Origin: Mesonia hippocampi | GTDB lineage: Bacteria; Bacteroidota; Bacteroidia; Flavobacteriales; Flavobacteriaceae | Length of the DNA: 64,000 nt | Assembly (NCBI RefSeq): GCF_014197445.1 | Contig: NZ_JACIFO010000001.1 | Span: 248,001-312,000, forward strand | Reading direction: 5' to 3' | In this document: in pieces, positions 8,261-16,378 of the stretch | Layout of the letters: the number at the start of each line of letters is the position of its first letter | How positions within the stretch are numbered: position 1 is the first letter of the stretch | Notes under the pieces: generated by a model | Databases searched by the model: none | Told to the model about the DNA's origin: nothing | What the model saw: the letters and a program-made list of their open reading frames with translations, nothing else | Position numbers and translations under genes: made by a program

Positions 8261-8894
8261 AATACAACAAGTACTTTTTTGTGTGACATTGTTTTTTACA
8301 ATGCAACTAAGTACACTAGCGCAAGAAGAAAAACTATCTTCTACCGAAATGGAAGATTTTAAAAGAAAGGTGATTAAACATTCAAGCGGTATTAAAAGCT
8401 TAAAAACCAACTTTGTACAATACAAGCATCTTGGTTTTCTTTCTAAAGATATAGAAACGTCTGGAAATATGGTTTTTAAAGCTCCTTATTTGTTGCATTG
8501 GCAATATACCAACCCATATCAATACAGTATAATTTTTAAGGATGGAAAAATTCATATTAACGATCAAGGAGATAAATCAAGTTTTGATGCCTCGAGTAAT
8601 AAAATGTTTGAAAAAATAAATAAACTTATTGTGGGAAGCGTAAGTGGTAATATGTTTGATGAAAATGAATTTTCCATAAGCTATTATAAAAATAAAACGC
8701 ATTACATTGCTAAATTTGTTCCAAAATCTGAAGACTTAAAACAAGTTATTAATGAGATTGAAATGTATTTTCCGTTAACAAAGTTATTGGTAGCTCAGGT
8801 AAAATTAAATGAATCTTCGGGCGATTACACTAAAATTGTTTTTAAAAATCAGCAGCTTAATGCAAAAATTAGCACATCAGATTTTACTAATTAG
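8253..8894 (+). CDS. LolA-like outer-membrane lipoprotein carrier
   Basis: The 213-residue protein has a signal peptide (MIKIQQVLFCVTLFFTMQLS then LAQ at the cleavage site) and a LolA-type incomplete-barrel domain with FVQYKHLGFLSKDIETSGNM and LHWQYTNPYQYSIIFKDG blocks. It should bind a hydrophobic molecule in the periplasm and carry it to the outer membrane. Aryl-polyene and flexirubin loci encode a dedicated LolA homologue that probably moves the pigment lipid. The gene overlaps the deacetylase gene by 8 bases and the downstream lipoprotein gene by 35 bases, which suggests coupled translation. Sequence similarity to general LolA is moderate, so the cargo is inferred. Confidence 0.85.
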   Translation: MIKIQQVLFCVTLFFTMQLSTLAQEEKLSSTEMEDFKRKVIKHSSGIKSLKTNFVQYKHLGFLSKDIETSGNMVFKAPYLLHWQYTNPYQYSIIFKDGKIHINDQGDKSSFDASSNKMFEKINKLIVGSVSGNMFDENEFSISYYKNKTHYIAKFVPKSEDLKQVINEIEMYFPLTKLLVAQVKLNESSGDYTKIVFKNQQLNAKISTSDFTN

Positions 8895-9483
8895 TATTCT
8901 ATTTGTTTTTACGGCTTGTGGCACTTATCAGCCCAAAAATGTTGTGTTAACAACAACTAAAAGTAAAAATTATATAAATCCATATTTTTCTGACATAACC
9001 CAAGACTATGTGTATAAAACATCTATTGAGGTTTTTGGGAATAAGTTAGGAGGGGTTTTTGTTATAAAAAAAATAGACAATCAAAAGCATCGTGTTGTTT
9101 TAACAACCAATTTTGGGAATAAACTGATTGATTTTGAGGTGAGTCCTACAGCTTTTACAGTAAATTTTATTATAGAAGCTTTAGAAAATAAACGATTATT
9201 AAAAATTTTAGAGACCGATTTTAGGTTGCTATTATATCCTTCATATTTGGTAGATAAAACCTTTACAGGGGAAAATCAAGTGGTTTATGCTGGGAAACAA
9301 AATAAAGGAACTGTATTTTTGCACATAAATAAAACGAAGAATTTTTTATATAAACTTAGTTTTACAAAAAAATCAAAAGAAAAGATTACATTTGAATTTG
9401 AGGAAGAAAAAGATACGTTTGTAGGTAAATTGATAATTTCACATCATAACCTTCCTATTCTTATAAAAATGATAAAAATATAA
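8860..9483 (+). CDS. Outer-membrane lipoprotein of the pigment locus, function unknown
   Basis: The product is a 207-residue lipoprotein with signal sequence MQKLAHQILLISILFVFTAC; the lipobox FTAC is followed by Gly. A longer frame opens at 8809, but starting at ATG 8860 places a normal signal peptide at the N-terminus, so that start is preferred. The mature part is beta-rich and basic with no motif I recognise. It follows the LolA gene and overlaps it by 35 bases, which suggests that it receives cargo from LolA at the outer membrane, as LolB does for lipoproteins. Aryl-polyene loci of Proteobacteria also encode a lipoprotein near LolA; homology to it was not established. Confidence 0.6.
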   Translation: MQKLAHQILLISILFVFTACGTYQPKNVVLTTTKSKNYINPYFSDITQDYVYKTSIEVFGNKLGGVFVIKKIDNQKHRVVLTTNFGNKLIDFEVSPTAFTVNFIIEALENKRLLKILETDFRLLLYPSYLVDKTFTGENQVVYAGKQNKGTVFLHINKTKNFLYKLSFTKKSKEKITFEFEEEKDTFVGKLIISHHNLPILIKMIKI

Positions 9484-9490
9484 CCTTCTA

Positions 9491-10102
9491 ATGAAAAAAA
9501 TAATTCTATTAATTGCTTTACTAGCCATGGGAATATCGGCAACACAAGCACAAGTTTCCTTTAAACCAGGTATTAGAGCGGGAGCTAACTTTTCTAAAAT
9601 CACACAAACAAATTCAGATTTTAAAACCGATTTTTATGTAGGCGTTTTGGGAGAATTAAACTTAGGTCGTTTTTACACCATGCAACCCGAGATTAATTAT
9701 ACTAGGCAAGGCGCTTCCAATATCTCTATGCAATATTATGATTATAAAGCACAAGTAAATGTATATGAAAAAAGAAACCTAACAATTTCATACGTTTCAC
9801 TAAGTTTGATAAATAAACTAAACCTACCTAGCGGATTTAATTTTCATATAGGACCAACTATAGATATTGAAACAGATGCCAATAGATATTCTAACTCAGA
9901 AGTAGATTTAGCTTTTGTTTTTGGTTTAGGGTATAGCGTTACTAATAATTTAACTTTCGAAGCGCGGATTAAAAAAGGCATTATAGATGTATTTGAGTCC
10001 GATTATTTCTATCATAATCACTATGATGATTATAGCGATTATAATACCAACCTTTTGTTCCAAATAGGCTTATCTTACACCTTCGATCTAAATAAACAGT
10101 AG
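9491..10102 (+). CDS. Outer-membrane beta-barrel protein (PorT-like)
   Basis: The 203-residue protein starts with signal peptide MKKIILLIALLAMGISATQA and continues with alternating strands typical of small eight-stranded Bacteroidota barrels: GIRAGANFSKI, FYTMQPEINYTRQGAS, GFNFHIGPTIDIE, FVFGLGYSVTNNLTFEARI and LLFQIGLSYTFDL. It belongs to the broad PorT/outer-membrane beta-barrel group. It lies 7 bases after the lipoprotein gene and 3 bases before the dehydratase gene, so it is inside the pigment operon. It could be an outer-membrane partner for pigment insertion, or an unrelated gene caught in the operon. No plug or TonB-dependent features are present. Confidence 0.75.
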   Translation: MKKIILLIALLAMGISATQAQVSFKPGIRAGANFSKITQTNSDFKTDFYVGVLGELNLGRFYTMQPEINYTRQGASNISMQYYDYKAQVNVYEKRNLTISYVSLSLINKLNLPSGFNFHIGPTIDIETDANRYSNSEVDLAFVFGLGYSVTNNLTFEARIKKGIIDVFESDYFYHNHYDDYSDYNTNLLFQIGLSYTFDLNKQ

Positions 10103-10105
10103 TAC

Positions 10106-10474
10106 ATGTTGTTGCAAAATTTCTATAAAATAAACACATTAGACAAAATAACCGATGCATCTTATTCGGTTAGTATAAACCTTAATGCAAAGCACGAAAT
10201 TTTTAAAGGACACTTTCCTGGAAACCCTGTTACACCAGGAGTAGGAATGATGCAAATAATAAAAGAGCTAACAGAACAAATAGTAGGGGAGGAACTGTTT
10301 CTTACAAAAGCAGTTAATGTAAAGTTTATGGCGCTGATTAATCCAGAGGAAACACCAGAACTTAAATTAATTTTAGATTTAGTACAAACTAAAGATGAAG
10401 TAAAGGTTAAAAACACTACATTTTTTGGCGATACTATCGCATTAAAACTTACCAATACGTATAAAGTTTTATAA
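10106..10474 (+). CDS. Hotdog 3-hydroxyacyl-ACP dehydratase
   Basis: The 122-residue hotdog protein contains GHFPGNPVTPGVGMMQIIKE near residues 35-54, matching the FabZ active-site helix entry; the His of GHFPGNP is catalytic in the family. A typical Glu is replaced in the VGMMQ segment, so activity details may differ from FabZ. It would dehydrate the 3-hydroxyacyl-ACP formed after each ketoreduction, producing the conjugated polyene. The gene is only 3 bases from the barrel gene. The matching ketoreductase is not in the window. The start at ATG 10106 agrees with the usual length of about 120-150 residues. Confidence 0.8.
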   Translation: MLLQNFYKINTLDKITDASYSVSINLNAKHEIFKGHFPGNPVTPGVGMMQIIKELTEQIVGEELFLTKAVNVKFMALINPEETPELKLILDLVQTKDEVKVKNTTFFGDTIALKLTNTYKVL

Positions 10475-10528
10475 CATATTTACCCTTTATTAGTTTATTT
10501 GAAAATTAAATATTTTTAAAAAGTAATC

Positions 10529-10993
10529 ATGTTACAGCTGAAAACTCTTAGTCTATTATTTATTGTTTTTTTATCAAGTACTAACCTCTCCGAGATACGT
10601 AGCTTATATGTAGAATTAACAACATCTAAAGCAAAACAAAAGGCTTTTGTAGCTTATATGCAAAAAACCGATACTGCCACACCTATATTACAAGCGTATA
10701 AAGGCGCTTCATATATCTTACAATCCAAAACTACTTCTGAAAGAAAACTTAGAAAACAGTTTTTTATGAAAGGTGCTAAACTTATAGATAATGCAGCTGT
10801 AAAAGAACCAGGTAATATAGAAATACGTTTAATACGTTTAAGTATTCAAGAAAATATCCCTAAAGCATTAGGATATAATGCCAATATTTTAGATGATGTA
10901 GCACAAATACGCGAAGGGCTAAAAAACATAACCGATGCCGAGCTAAAACAATATATAGCCCGATATATAAAACAATCAAAATCTTTTAAATAA
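10529..10993 (+). CDS. Small secreted protein, unknown function
   Basis: I do not recognise a named family. The 154-residue product has an N-terminal hydrophobic stretch (LLFIVFLSSTNL, about residues 9-20), consistent with a signal peptide, followed by a soluble helical body rich in Lys and Ala, with AYKGASYILQSKTTSERKL and NIEIRLIRLSIQENIP. The gene lies between the dehydratase and the glycosyltransferase with short gaps (54 and 7 bases) and the same orientation, so it is probably part of the operon. A periplasmic accessory role in pigment export is inference from position only. Confidence 0.6.
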   Translation: MLQLKTLSLLFIVFLSSTNLSEIRSLYVELTTSKAKQKAFVAYMQKTDTATPILQAYKGASYILQSKTTSERKLRKQFFMKGAKLIDNAAVKEPGNIEIRLIRLSIQENIPKALGYNANILDDVAQIREGLKNITDAELKQYIARYIKQSKSFK

Positions 10994-11000
10994 CTAATCT

Positions 11001-12185
11001 TTGATTGATTCTCAATTACAACAAGATATAAAAAGCCTCAACGTAGTTGTTATTGTACCAACATACAATAACGCAAAAACATTAAAAAGAGTGCTAGATG
11101 GTGTATTACAATACACAAACGCTGTAATTGTTGTTAATGATGGCTCTACCGATGCAACTTCAGAAATTTTAGAAGAATACAAAACAATACAAAAAATACA
11201 TTTTCCTAAAAATTACGGAAAAGGAAAAGCACTGATTGAAGGCTTTAAAAAAGCAAGAGTACAAGGTTATGACTATGCCATTAGCATAGATTCTGATGGG
11301 CAACATTACCCAGAAGATATTTTGAACTTTATTAATGCCTTAAAACAAGAAAAAGAACCTGTTCTACTTATCGGAAACAGAAACATGAACCAAGAAGGAA
11401 TTCCGAAAAAAAGTAGTTTTGGAAATAGGTTTTCTAATTTTTGGTTTTGGTTTGAAACAGGAATAAAACTCGCAGATACCCAATCAGGATACCGATTATA
11501 CCCGTTAAAGCAGTTGCCTAAAACCTTTTATACAAGAAAATTTGAATTTGAAATAGAGGTTATTGTAAGAGCATCTTGGCGAGGTGTAAAGGTGAAAAAC
11601 ATACCGGTAAAAGTACTCTATGATATGGATGAGCGTGTTTCTCATTTTCGTCCGTTTAAAGATTTTGTACGCATCAGCATATTAAATACCGTATTGGTGT
11701 GTGTAACGTTTCTATATATTATCCCTAGAAATTTTTTAAGAAATTTCAAAAAAAAAAGTTTTAAGCAATTTATAGCTGAAGATTTTTTAGGAAGTAAGGA
11801 TTCTAAACATGTTAAAGCACTTTCTATAGCTTTAGGTGTTTTTATGGGAATTTTGCCTGTATGGGGTTTTCAAACCTTTTTAACCATGTTTTTTGCGGTT
11901 TTGTTTAAGTGGAATAAAGTACTGGCCTTTACGTTTTCTAACATTAGTATCCCTCCTATGATTCCTTTTATTATTTGGCTATCCCTTAAGGTAGGAGCGT
12001 GGGTGGCTCCAGGCTTATCTACCTTTAGTTTTCAAGAAGATATTAATTTTGAAATGGTTCAGGACCACTTTCTCCAATACCTTATTGGCGGAGTAATTTT
12101 AGCCACTTGCATGGCGCTTATTTTTGGAGTAACAAGTTTTTTTATTTTAACGTTAACTGAAAAAAAGACAGTTGCCAAAATATAA
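11001..12185 (+). CDS. Family 2 glycosyltransferase fused to a DUF2062 membrane domain
   Basis: The 394-residue protein has an N-terminal GT2 domain (VVIVPTYNNAKTL at about 14-26, VVNDGSTD at about 45-52, SIDSDGQHYPEDI at about 95-107) and a C-terminal membrane part. That part contains a DUF2062 segment (IALGVFMGILPVWGFQTF, about 276-293) plus further membrane spans. It would attach a sugar or a lipid-linked glycan at the inner membrane. GT2-DUF2062 proteins occur in flavobacterial flexirubin loci. The start is TTG at 11001, seven bases after the preceding stop; the next in-frame Met lies too far inside. It is the last gene before the 0.5 kb break in the locus. Confidence 0.8.
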   Translation: MIDSQLQQDIKSLNVVVIVPTYNNAKTLKRVLDGVLQYTNAVIVVNDGSTDATSEILEEYKTIQKIHFPKNYGKGKALIEGFKKARVQGYDYAISIDSDGQHYPEDILNFINALKQEKEPVLLIGNRNMNQEGIPKKSSFGNRFSNFWFWFETGIKLADTQSGYRLYPLKQLPKTFYTRKFEFEIEVIVRASWRGVKVKNIPVKVLYDMDERVSHFRPFKDFVRISILNTVLVCVTFLYIIPRNFLRNFKKKSFKQFIAEDFLGSKDSKHVKALSIALGVFMGILPVWGFQTFLTMFFAVLFKWNKVLAFTFSNISIPPMIPFIIWLSLKVGAWVAPGLSTFSFQEDINFEMVQDHFLQYLIGGVILATCMALIFGVTSFFILTLTEKKTVAKI

Positions 12186-12226
12186 AAAACACGCTAATAC
12201 GAATAAAAAATGTAAAAGCGTGTTTT
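12186..12226 (-). terminator. Hairpin between convergent genes, best as minus-strand terminator
   Basis: A ten-base stem AAAACACGCT / AGCGTGTTTT with a 21-base loop lies between the glycosyltransferase stop and the convergent microprotein gene. Read on the minus strand it is followed by a T run, so it fits termination of the microprotein transcript; on the plus strand the U tract is weak. Confidence 0.5.
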
Positions 12227-12274
12227 GCTAAGATAATTTGGTTGGTTACAAAAACTATCTCAAAAGAAATTTTC

Positions 12275-12472
12275 TTATTCTTTTTCGTTTTCTGTATTGT
12301 TGCTATCAGAGTTAACAAAGTTATCTTGCTGATTTTCGTCTTCGTCTACTTTCTTTCCTGAGTTGATCATAGATAATAGAGCAACTACCAAAGCAACACA
12401 AACTAAAGCGAAAATAATAATCATAAAAGTACCATTATTATAATCGAAAAGAGGGAGGTTTTGCAGTATCAT
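12275..12472 (-). CDS. Small single-span membrane protein
   Basis: The 65-residue protein has one strong membrane segment (FMIIIFALVCVALVVALLSM, about residues 16-35) followed by a short basic turn (SGKK) and an acidic, Asn/Asp-rich tail. Similar microproteins of 55-70 residues with an N-terminal LPLF-like motif are widespread in flavobacteria; no function is known to me. It is transcribed against the pigment genes and divides the locus into two operons. It ends near a hairpin at 12186-12226. Coding status is supported by the clean membrane/charge pattern and the good terminator, but the ORF is short. Confidence 0.65.
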   Translation of the reverse strand: MILQNLPLFDYNNGTFMIIIFALVCVALVVALLSMINSGKKVDEDENQQDNFVNSDSNNTENEKE

Positions 12473-12653
12473 ATCGGTATGATTTTATTATTTAAAATAC
12501 GAAATAAGTGAAGTTTTTTGTTTATAAAAATGATAATTATCATTAAATACTATTTTTTTATAGTTCAATTAAAAGAAAATAAATAAGTAGAATTATAACT
12601 ACTAAAAATTTATTTCATTTTCGTTTAATTTAAAGAAACCTACAGGTTTTTCA

Positions 12654-12661
12654 TACATTTG
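12654..12661 (+). promoter_or_regulatory. Promoter -7 box (TACATTTG) of the second pigment operon
   Basis: TACATTTG matches the Bacteroidota -7 consensus TAnnTTTG exactly. It lies 45 bases before the MMPL fusion gene, in an intergenic region that otherwise lacks genes. No perfect TTTG -33 box is at the usual spacing; a GTTTAA sequence occurs farther upstream. Confidence 0.55.
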
Positions 12662-12706
12662 TAGGTTGATATAAAAAACAAATAAAGACATAACCTCTTA
12701 TTATTA

Positions 12707-15700
12707 ATGGCTTCTTTTTTTATAAAAATTTATCATTCAATAAAGGCACACTATAGGTTTTCGGTCTTATTTTTCCTGTGTTTATTTGTTGTGGTTGCTT
12801 TTTTTGCTTCTAAAATTACTTTTGAAGAAGATATTACTAAAATAATTCCTAAAAGTGAACAGGGAAATATTACTACCAAAGTTGTACAACAGCTTAAATT
12901 CTCTGATAAAATTACGGTATTAATTTCTAGAGAGGATAAAGGAAGCCTTGATGATTTAACCCAAACAGCTCGCTTATTTCTCGATAAATTAGCTTGTTGT
13001 AACCAATATATTAAAAATGTTCAAGGAAGAGTAGATGAAAAAAATATAAAACAAACCTTCGATTTTGTTTATACACATTTGCCTCTTTTTTTAGATGATT
13101 CCGATTACCTTAAAATCGAACAAAAATTAGCAAGAGATAGTATTAATGTTCAGGTAGAACAAAATTTTAAAACACTATTATCCCCAACGGGCATTATTGC
13201 TAAAGATTTTATTGTAGCCGATCCGTTAGGAGTCTCGTTTGTAGCACTAAAAAAGCTTCAGGAATTAAGTATTTCAGATAATTTTAAACTAATAGATGGG
13301 TATATTGTAACTAAAGATGAGCAATCTCTTTTGTTGTTTATAGATCCTGTTTTATCGGGGAGTGAAACAGAAAAAAACACCAATTTTATTGAAGAGCTTA
13401 ATAAACTTAAGCACGAAATTAATACGCAACTTTTAGGAAAATCAACAATAGATTATTTTGGAGCTTCATTCATCGCAGTGGCTAATGCTAAACAAATAAA
13501 AACAGATATTTTAACTACAGTAATTATCTCTATAAGCGTATTAATACTTTTATTAATGCTGTATTACAGAAAAGTGTATGTTCCCGTTATTATTTTTATA
13601 CCATCTGTTTTTGGAGGGCTTTTTGCATTAATGTGCTTGTATTTTTTTAAAGATAGTATATCGGCTATCTCTATAAGTATAGGAGCGGTTTTGTTAGGAA
13701 TTACGGTAGACTATTCGTTGCACATTCTTACACATTATAAAAACAACGCCGATATAAGCTTGTTGTATAAAGATATTACACGCCCGTTGATAATGAGTAG
13801 TATAACAACGGCAGTGGCATTTTTGTGTTTGTTTTTTGTAAAGTCTGAAGCTTTACAAGATTTAGGGCTTTTTGCTTCAATTGCGGTTGTAATGTCAGCA
13901 TTATTCTCGATAGTTATAATCCCTCATCTCTATAAAGTAAGCAATACAACGGGGCAACCTAGAAAAACAATGTTAGATAAAATTGCTTCCTTTTCATTTG
14001 AAAAAAATAAAGTATTACTAATTGGCAGTTTACTCCTTATTATAGGAAGTTTTTTTACCTACAAAAATGTTAGTTTTGATAATGATTTATCTAAACTAAA
14101 TTACATCCCAGCAGAAATTAAGCAAGTAGAAAAAAAGCTCGAAAACTCAACCAATCTTACCTCAAAATCTTTATATGTAGTTGCTTATGGCGAAGATAAA
14201 GAGCAAGTTTTACAGAGAAACGAGGAGTTAAAGGAAAATCTAGAAGAATTTAAATTAGCAGAAAAAATAATAGATTTTAATTCGTTATCAAATATCGTTT
14301 TATCTAATAAAGAGCAATTGAAACGAATAAAAAAGTGGAATGAATTTTGGGATGAAAACAAGGTAAATAAATTTAAACAAAACATTATAAACGCAGGTAA
14401 ACCGCTTGGTTTTAAAGCAGAAACTCACCAAAAATTCTTTACGCTTTTAACAACACAACAGCAACCTGTTAAGTTGAAAGAGTATGCTGAAATTCCAGCT
14501 TTTTTTACCGAAGAGTTTATAAGCGAAAAAAACGGCTTTTATACCATAACCTCGGTAGTTAAGGTAGATGATGCTAAAAGAGCTGCGGCTATCAAGCAGA
14601 TAGAAGCAAAACAGAATAATTTACTTGTAATAGATAGAAAGCAACTTAACGAAACCTATTTAGGACATTTAAAAGACGATTTTAACCGGTTGATAAATTA
14701 TTCTTTCATTGCCATTGTATTAATTCTATGGTATTTTTTCCGCCGTATAGAATTGGTGTTAATTAGCCTTATTCCTATTTTACTAACAGGTTTTATCATT
14801 ATGGGAGTAATGGGGCTTTTAAATATTCAGTTAAATATTTTTAGCAGCATTGTTGCTACACTCATATTTGGGCATGGAATAGATTTTACTATTTTTATGA
14901 CCAATGCCTTACAAAAAGAACACACCTACGGTAAAAATGAGTTGCCCACTTACAGAACCTCTATTTTGCTGGCTGTTATTACTACAATTTTGGCTATTGG
15001 TGCGCTTGTTTTTGCAGCGCATCCTGCATTAAAATCAATTTCTGTTTTATCATTAATAGGTGTTTTTTCGGCATTAGTTATTACGTTTGTTTTTTATCCC
15101 ATCGTATTTAAATTATGCATCACAAACCGAACAAAACACCATAAGTCTCCCATAACTTTAAGGTTATTTCTGCACTCGTTTTTTTCTTTTTTATACTACG
15201 GAGGCGGGAGTATAATTTTATCGGTAATAGGTCGATTTTTTGTTAAAATACTTCCTGGGAATGAAGAAAGAAAGATGCGTTTTTTAAGAAAATTAATGTC
15301 TAAGTTTTTGACTTCAGTTTTATATTTTAACCCATTTGTTAAAAAAGAAATTTTAAATCCCAACCGAGAAGATTTTTCTAACCCCGCCGTTATTATATCA
15401 AACCATACTTCATTTTTAGATTCGCTTACGTTAAGTATGGTAAGCGCTAATATTATTTTCTTGGTTAACGATTGGGTTTATAATTCTCCCGTATTTGGAA
15501 AAATTGTAAAAATGGCTGGTTTTTATCCCGTTTCTCAAGGAGTTGATGGCAGTGTAGAACATTTACGAGAAAAGGTAAAGCAAGGGTATTCTCTTATGGT
15601 TTTCCCCGAAGGAACTCGCTCGGAAGATAATACCATAAAACGTTTTCATAAAGGCGCATTTTACTTGGCAGAACAATTTGAGCTTGATATTTTGCCTATT

Positions 15701-16378
15701 TATGTTCACGGGAATTCGGAAGTTTTACCACGAAATGATTATATTATTTACGATGGGAGTATGACGGTTAAGACAGGTGATAGAATATCGCCGTCCAATA
15801 CCAATTTTGGAAACACTTATTCGGAACGAACAAAAAAAATAAATCGCTATTTTAGAGCAGAATTTGATGAATTAAGAAAACAAATAGAAGATGAGAACTA
15901 TTTCAAAAAGAAACTCTTTTTAGCTTATTTATATAAGGAATCTGCCGTTATAAAGGCAGTAAAAACAAGCGTTAAAAAATATAAGTTAACTTATTTAGCC
16001 TTAGCGACTTTAATAGAGAGTAAAGCTACGATTTATCATATTGCAGATAATTATGGCGAAATAGATTTATTGTTGACTTGGCAATATCCAACACGGAAAA
16101 TTTCAACATATATAAAAGATGCTGAAAAAAGAGCTGTGGCAAAAAATAATTATCCCGTAGGTCGGAGTAATATTAGTTATAAAGAAACATTTGGTATAGA
16201 CGAAAATATACATACTTTATTAATCTCGGCAGAATTAGCAGTTAAAATTGTAATTCCGTCTGCTGTAAAAGAAGTAATTTTAATAGAAAAAGCAAACTCG
16301 GCTGCTATAGAGAATTTAAATGAATTTACGGCATTTATAAACCAAAACGGCATAAGAGGTTTTAGAAGAAATGAATAA
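12707..16378 (+). CDS. MMPL/RND exporter fused to lysophospholipid acyltransferase and methyltransferase-like tail
   Basis: This 1223-residue protein combines three modules. Residues 1-820 are an MMPL-type RND transporter with two six-helix blocks, each preceded by a periplasmic domain; the first span is near residue 18-36. Residues about 860-1070 form a PlsC acyltransferase with the HX4D motif NHTSFLD (His900, Asp905) and FPEGTRS (966-972). Residues about 1100-1215 resemble a class I methyltransferase, but the glycine-rich SAM loop reads HIADNYGEIDLLL, without the usual GxGxG. Flavobacterial flexirubin loci encode such trifunctional proteins. It would esterify and export a lipid or pigment across the inner membrane. 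It overlaps the oxidoreductase gene by 8 bases. Confidence 0.87.
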   Translation: MASFFIKIYHSIKAHYRFSVLFFLCLFVVVAFFASKITFEEDITKIIPKSEQGNITTKVVQQLKFSDKITVLISREDKGSLDDLTQTARLFLDKLACCNQYIKNVQGRVDEKNIKQTFDFVYTHLPLFLDDSDYLKIEQKLARDSINVQVEQNFKTLLSPTGIIAKDFIVADPLGVSFVALKKLQELSISDNFKLIDGYIVTKDEQSLLLFIDPVLSGSETEKNTNFIEELNKLKHEINTQLLGKSTIDYFGASFIAVANAKQIKTDILTTVIISISVLILLLMLYYRKVYVPVIIFIPSVFGGLFALMCLYFFKDSISAISISIGAVLLGITVDYSLHILTHYKNNADISLLYKDITRPLIMSSITTAVAFLCLFFVKSEALQDLGLFASIAVVMSALFSIVIIPHLYKVSNTTGQPRKTMLDKIASFSFEKNKVLLIGSLLLIIGSFFTYKNVSFDNDLSKLNYIPAEIKQVEKKLENSTNLTSKSLYVVAYGEDKEQVLQRNEELKENLEEFKLAEKIIDFNSLSNIVLSNKEQLKRIKKWNEFWDENKVNKFKQNIINAGKPLGFKAETHQKFFTLLTTQQQPVKLKEYAEIPAFFTEEFISEKNGFYTITSVVKVDDAKRAAAIKQIEAKQNNLLVIDRKQLNETYLGHLKDDFNRLINYSFIAIVLILWYFFRRIELVLISLIPILLTGFIIMGVMGLLNIQLNIFSSIVATLIFGHGIDFTIFMTNALQKEHTYGKNELPTYRTSILLAVITTILAIGALVFAAHPALKSISVLSLIGVFSALVITFVFYPIVFKLCITNRTKHHKSPITLRLFLHSFFSFLYYGGGSIILSVIGRFFVKILPGNEERKMRFLRKLMSKFLTSVLYFNPFVKKEILNPNREDFSNPAVIISNHTSFLDSLTLSMVSANIIFLVNDWVYNSPVFGKIVKMAGFYPVSQGVDGSVEHLREKVKQGYSLMVFPEGTRSEDNTIKRFHKGAFYLAEQFELDILPIYVHGNSEVLPRNDYIIYDGSMTVKTGDRISPSNTNFGNTYSERTKKINRYFRAEFDELRKQIEDENYFKKKLFLAYLYKESAVIKAVKTSVKKYKLTYLALATLIESKATIYHIADNYGEIDLLLTWQYPTRKISTYIKDAEKRAVAKNNYPVGRSNISYKETFGIDENIHTLLISAELAVKIVIPSAVKEVILIEKANSAAIENLNEFTAFINQNGIRGFRRNE

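Noticed and set aside
8809-8859. Longer form of the pigment lipoprotein
   Set aside because: It would put 17 residues before the signal peptide and lies fully in the LolA gene; ATG 8860 gives a standard lipoprotein signal.
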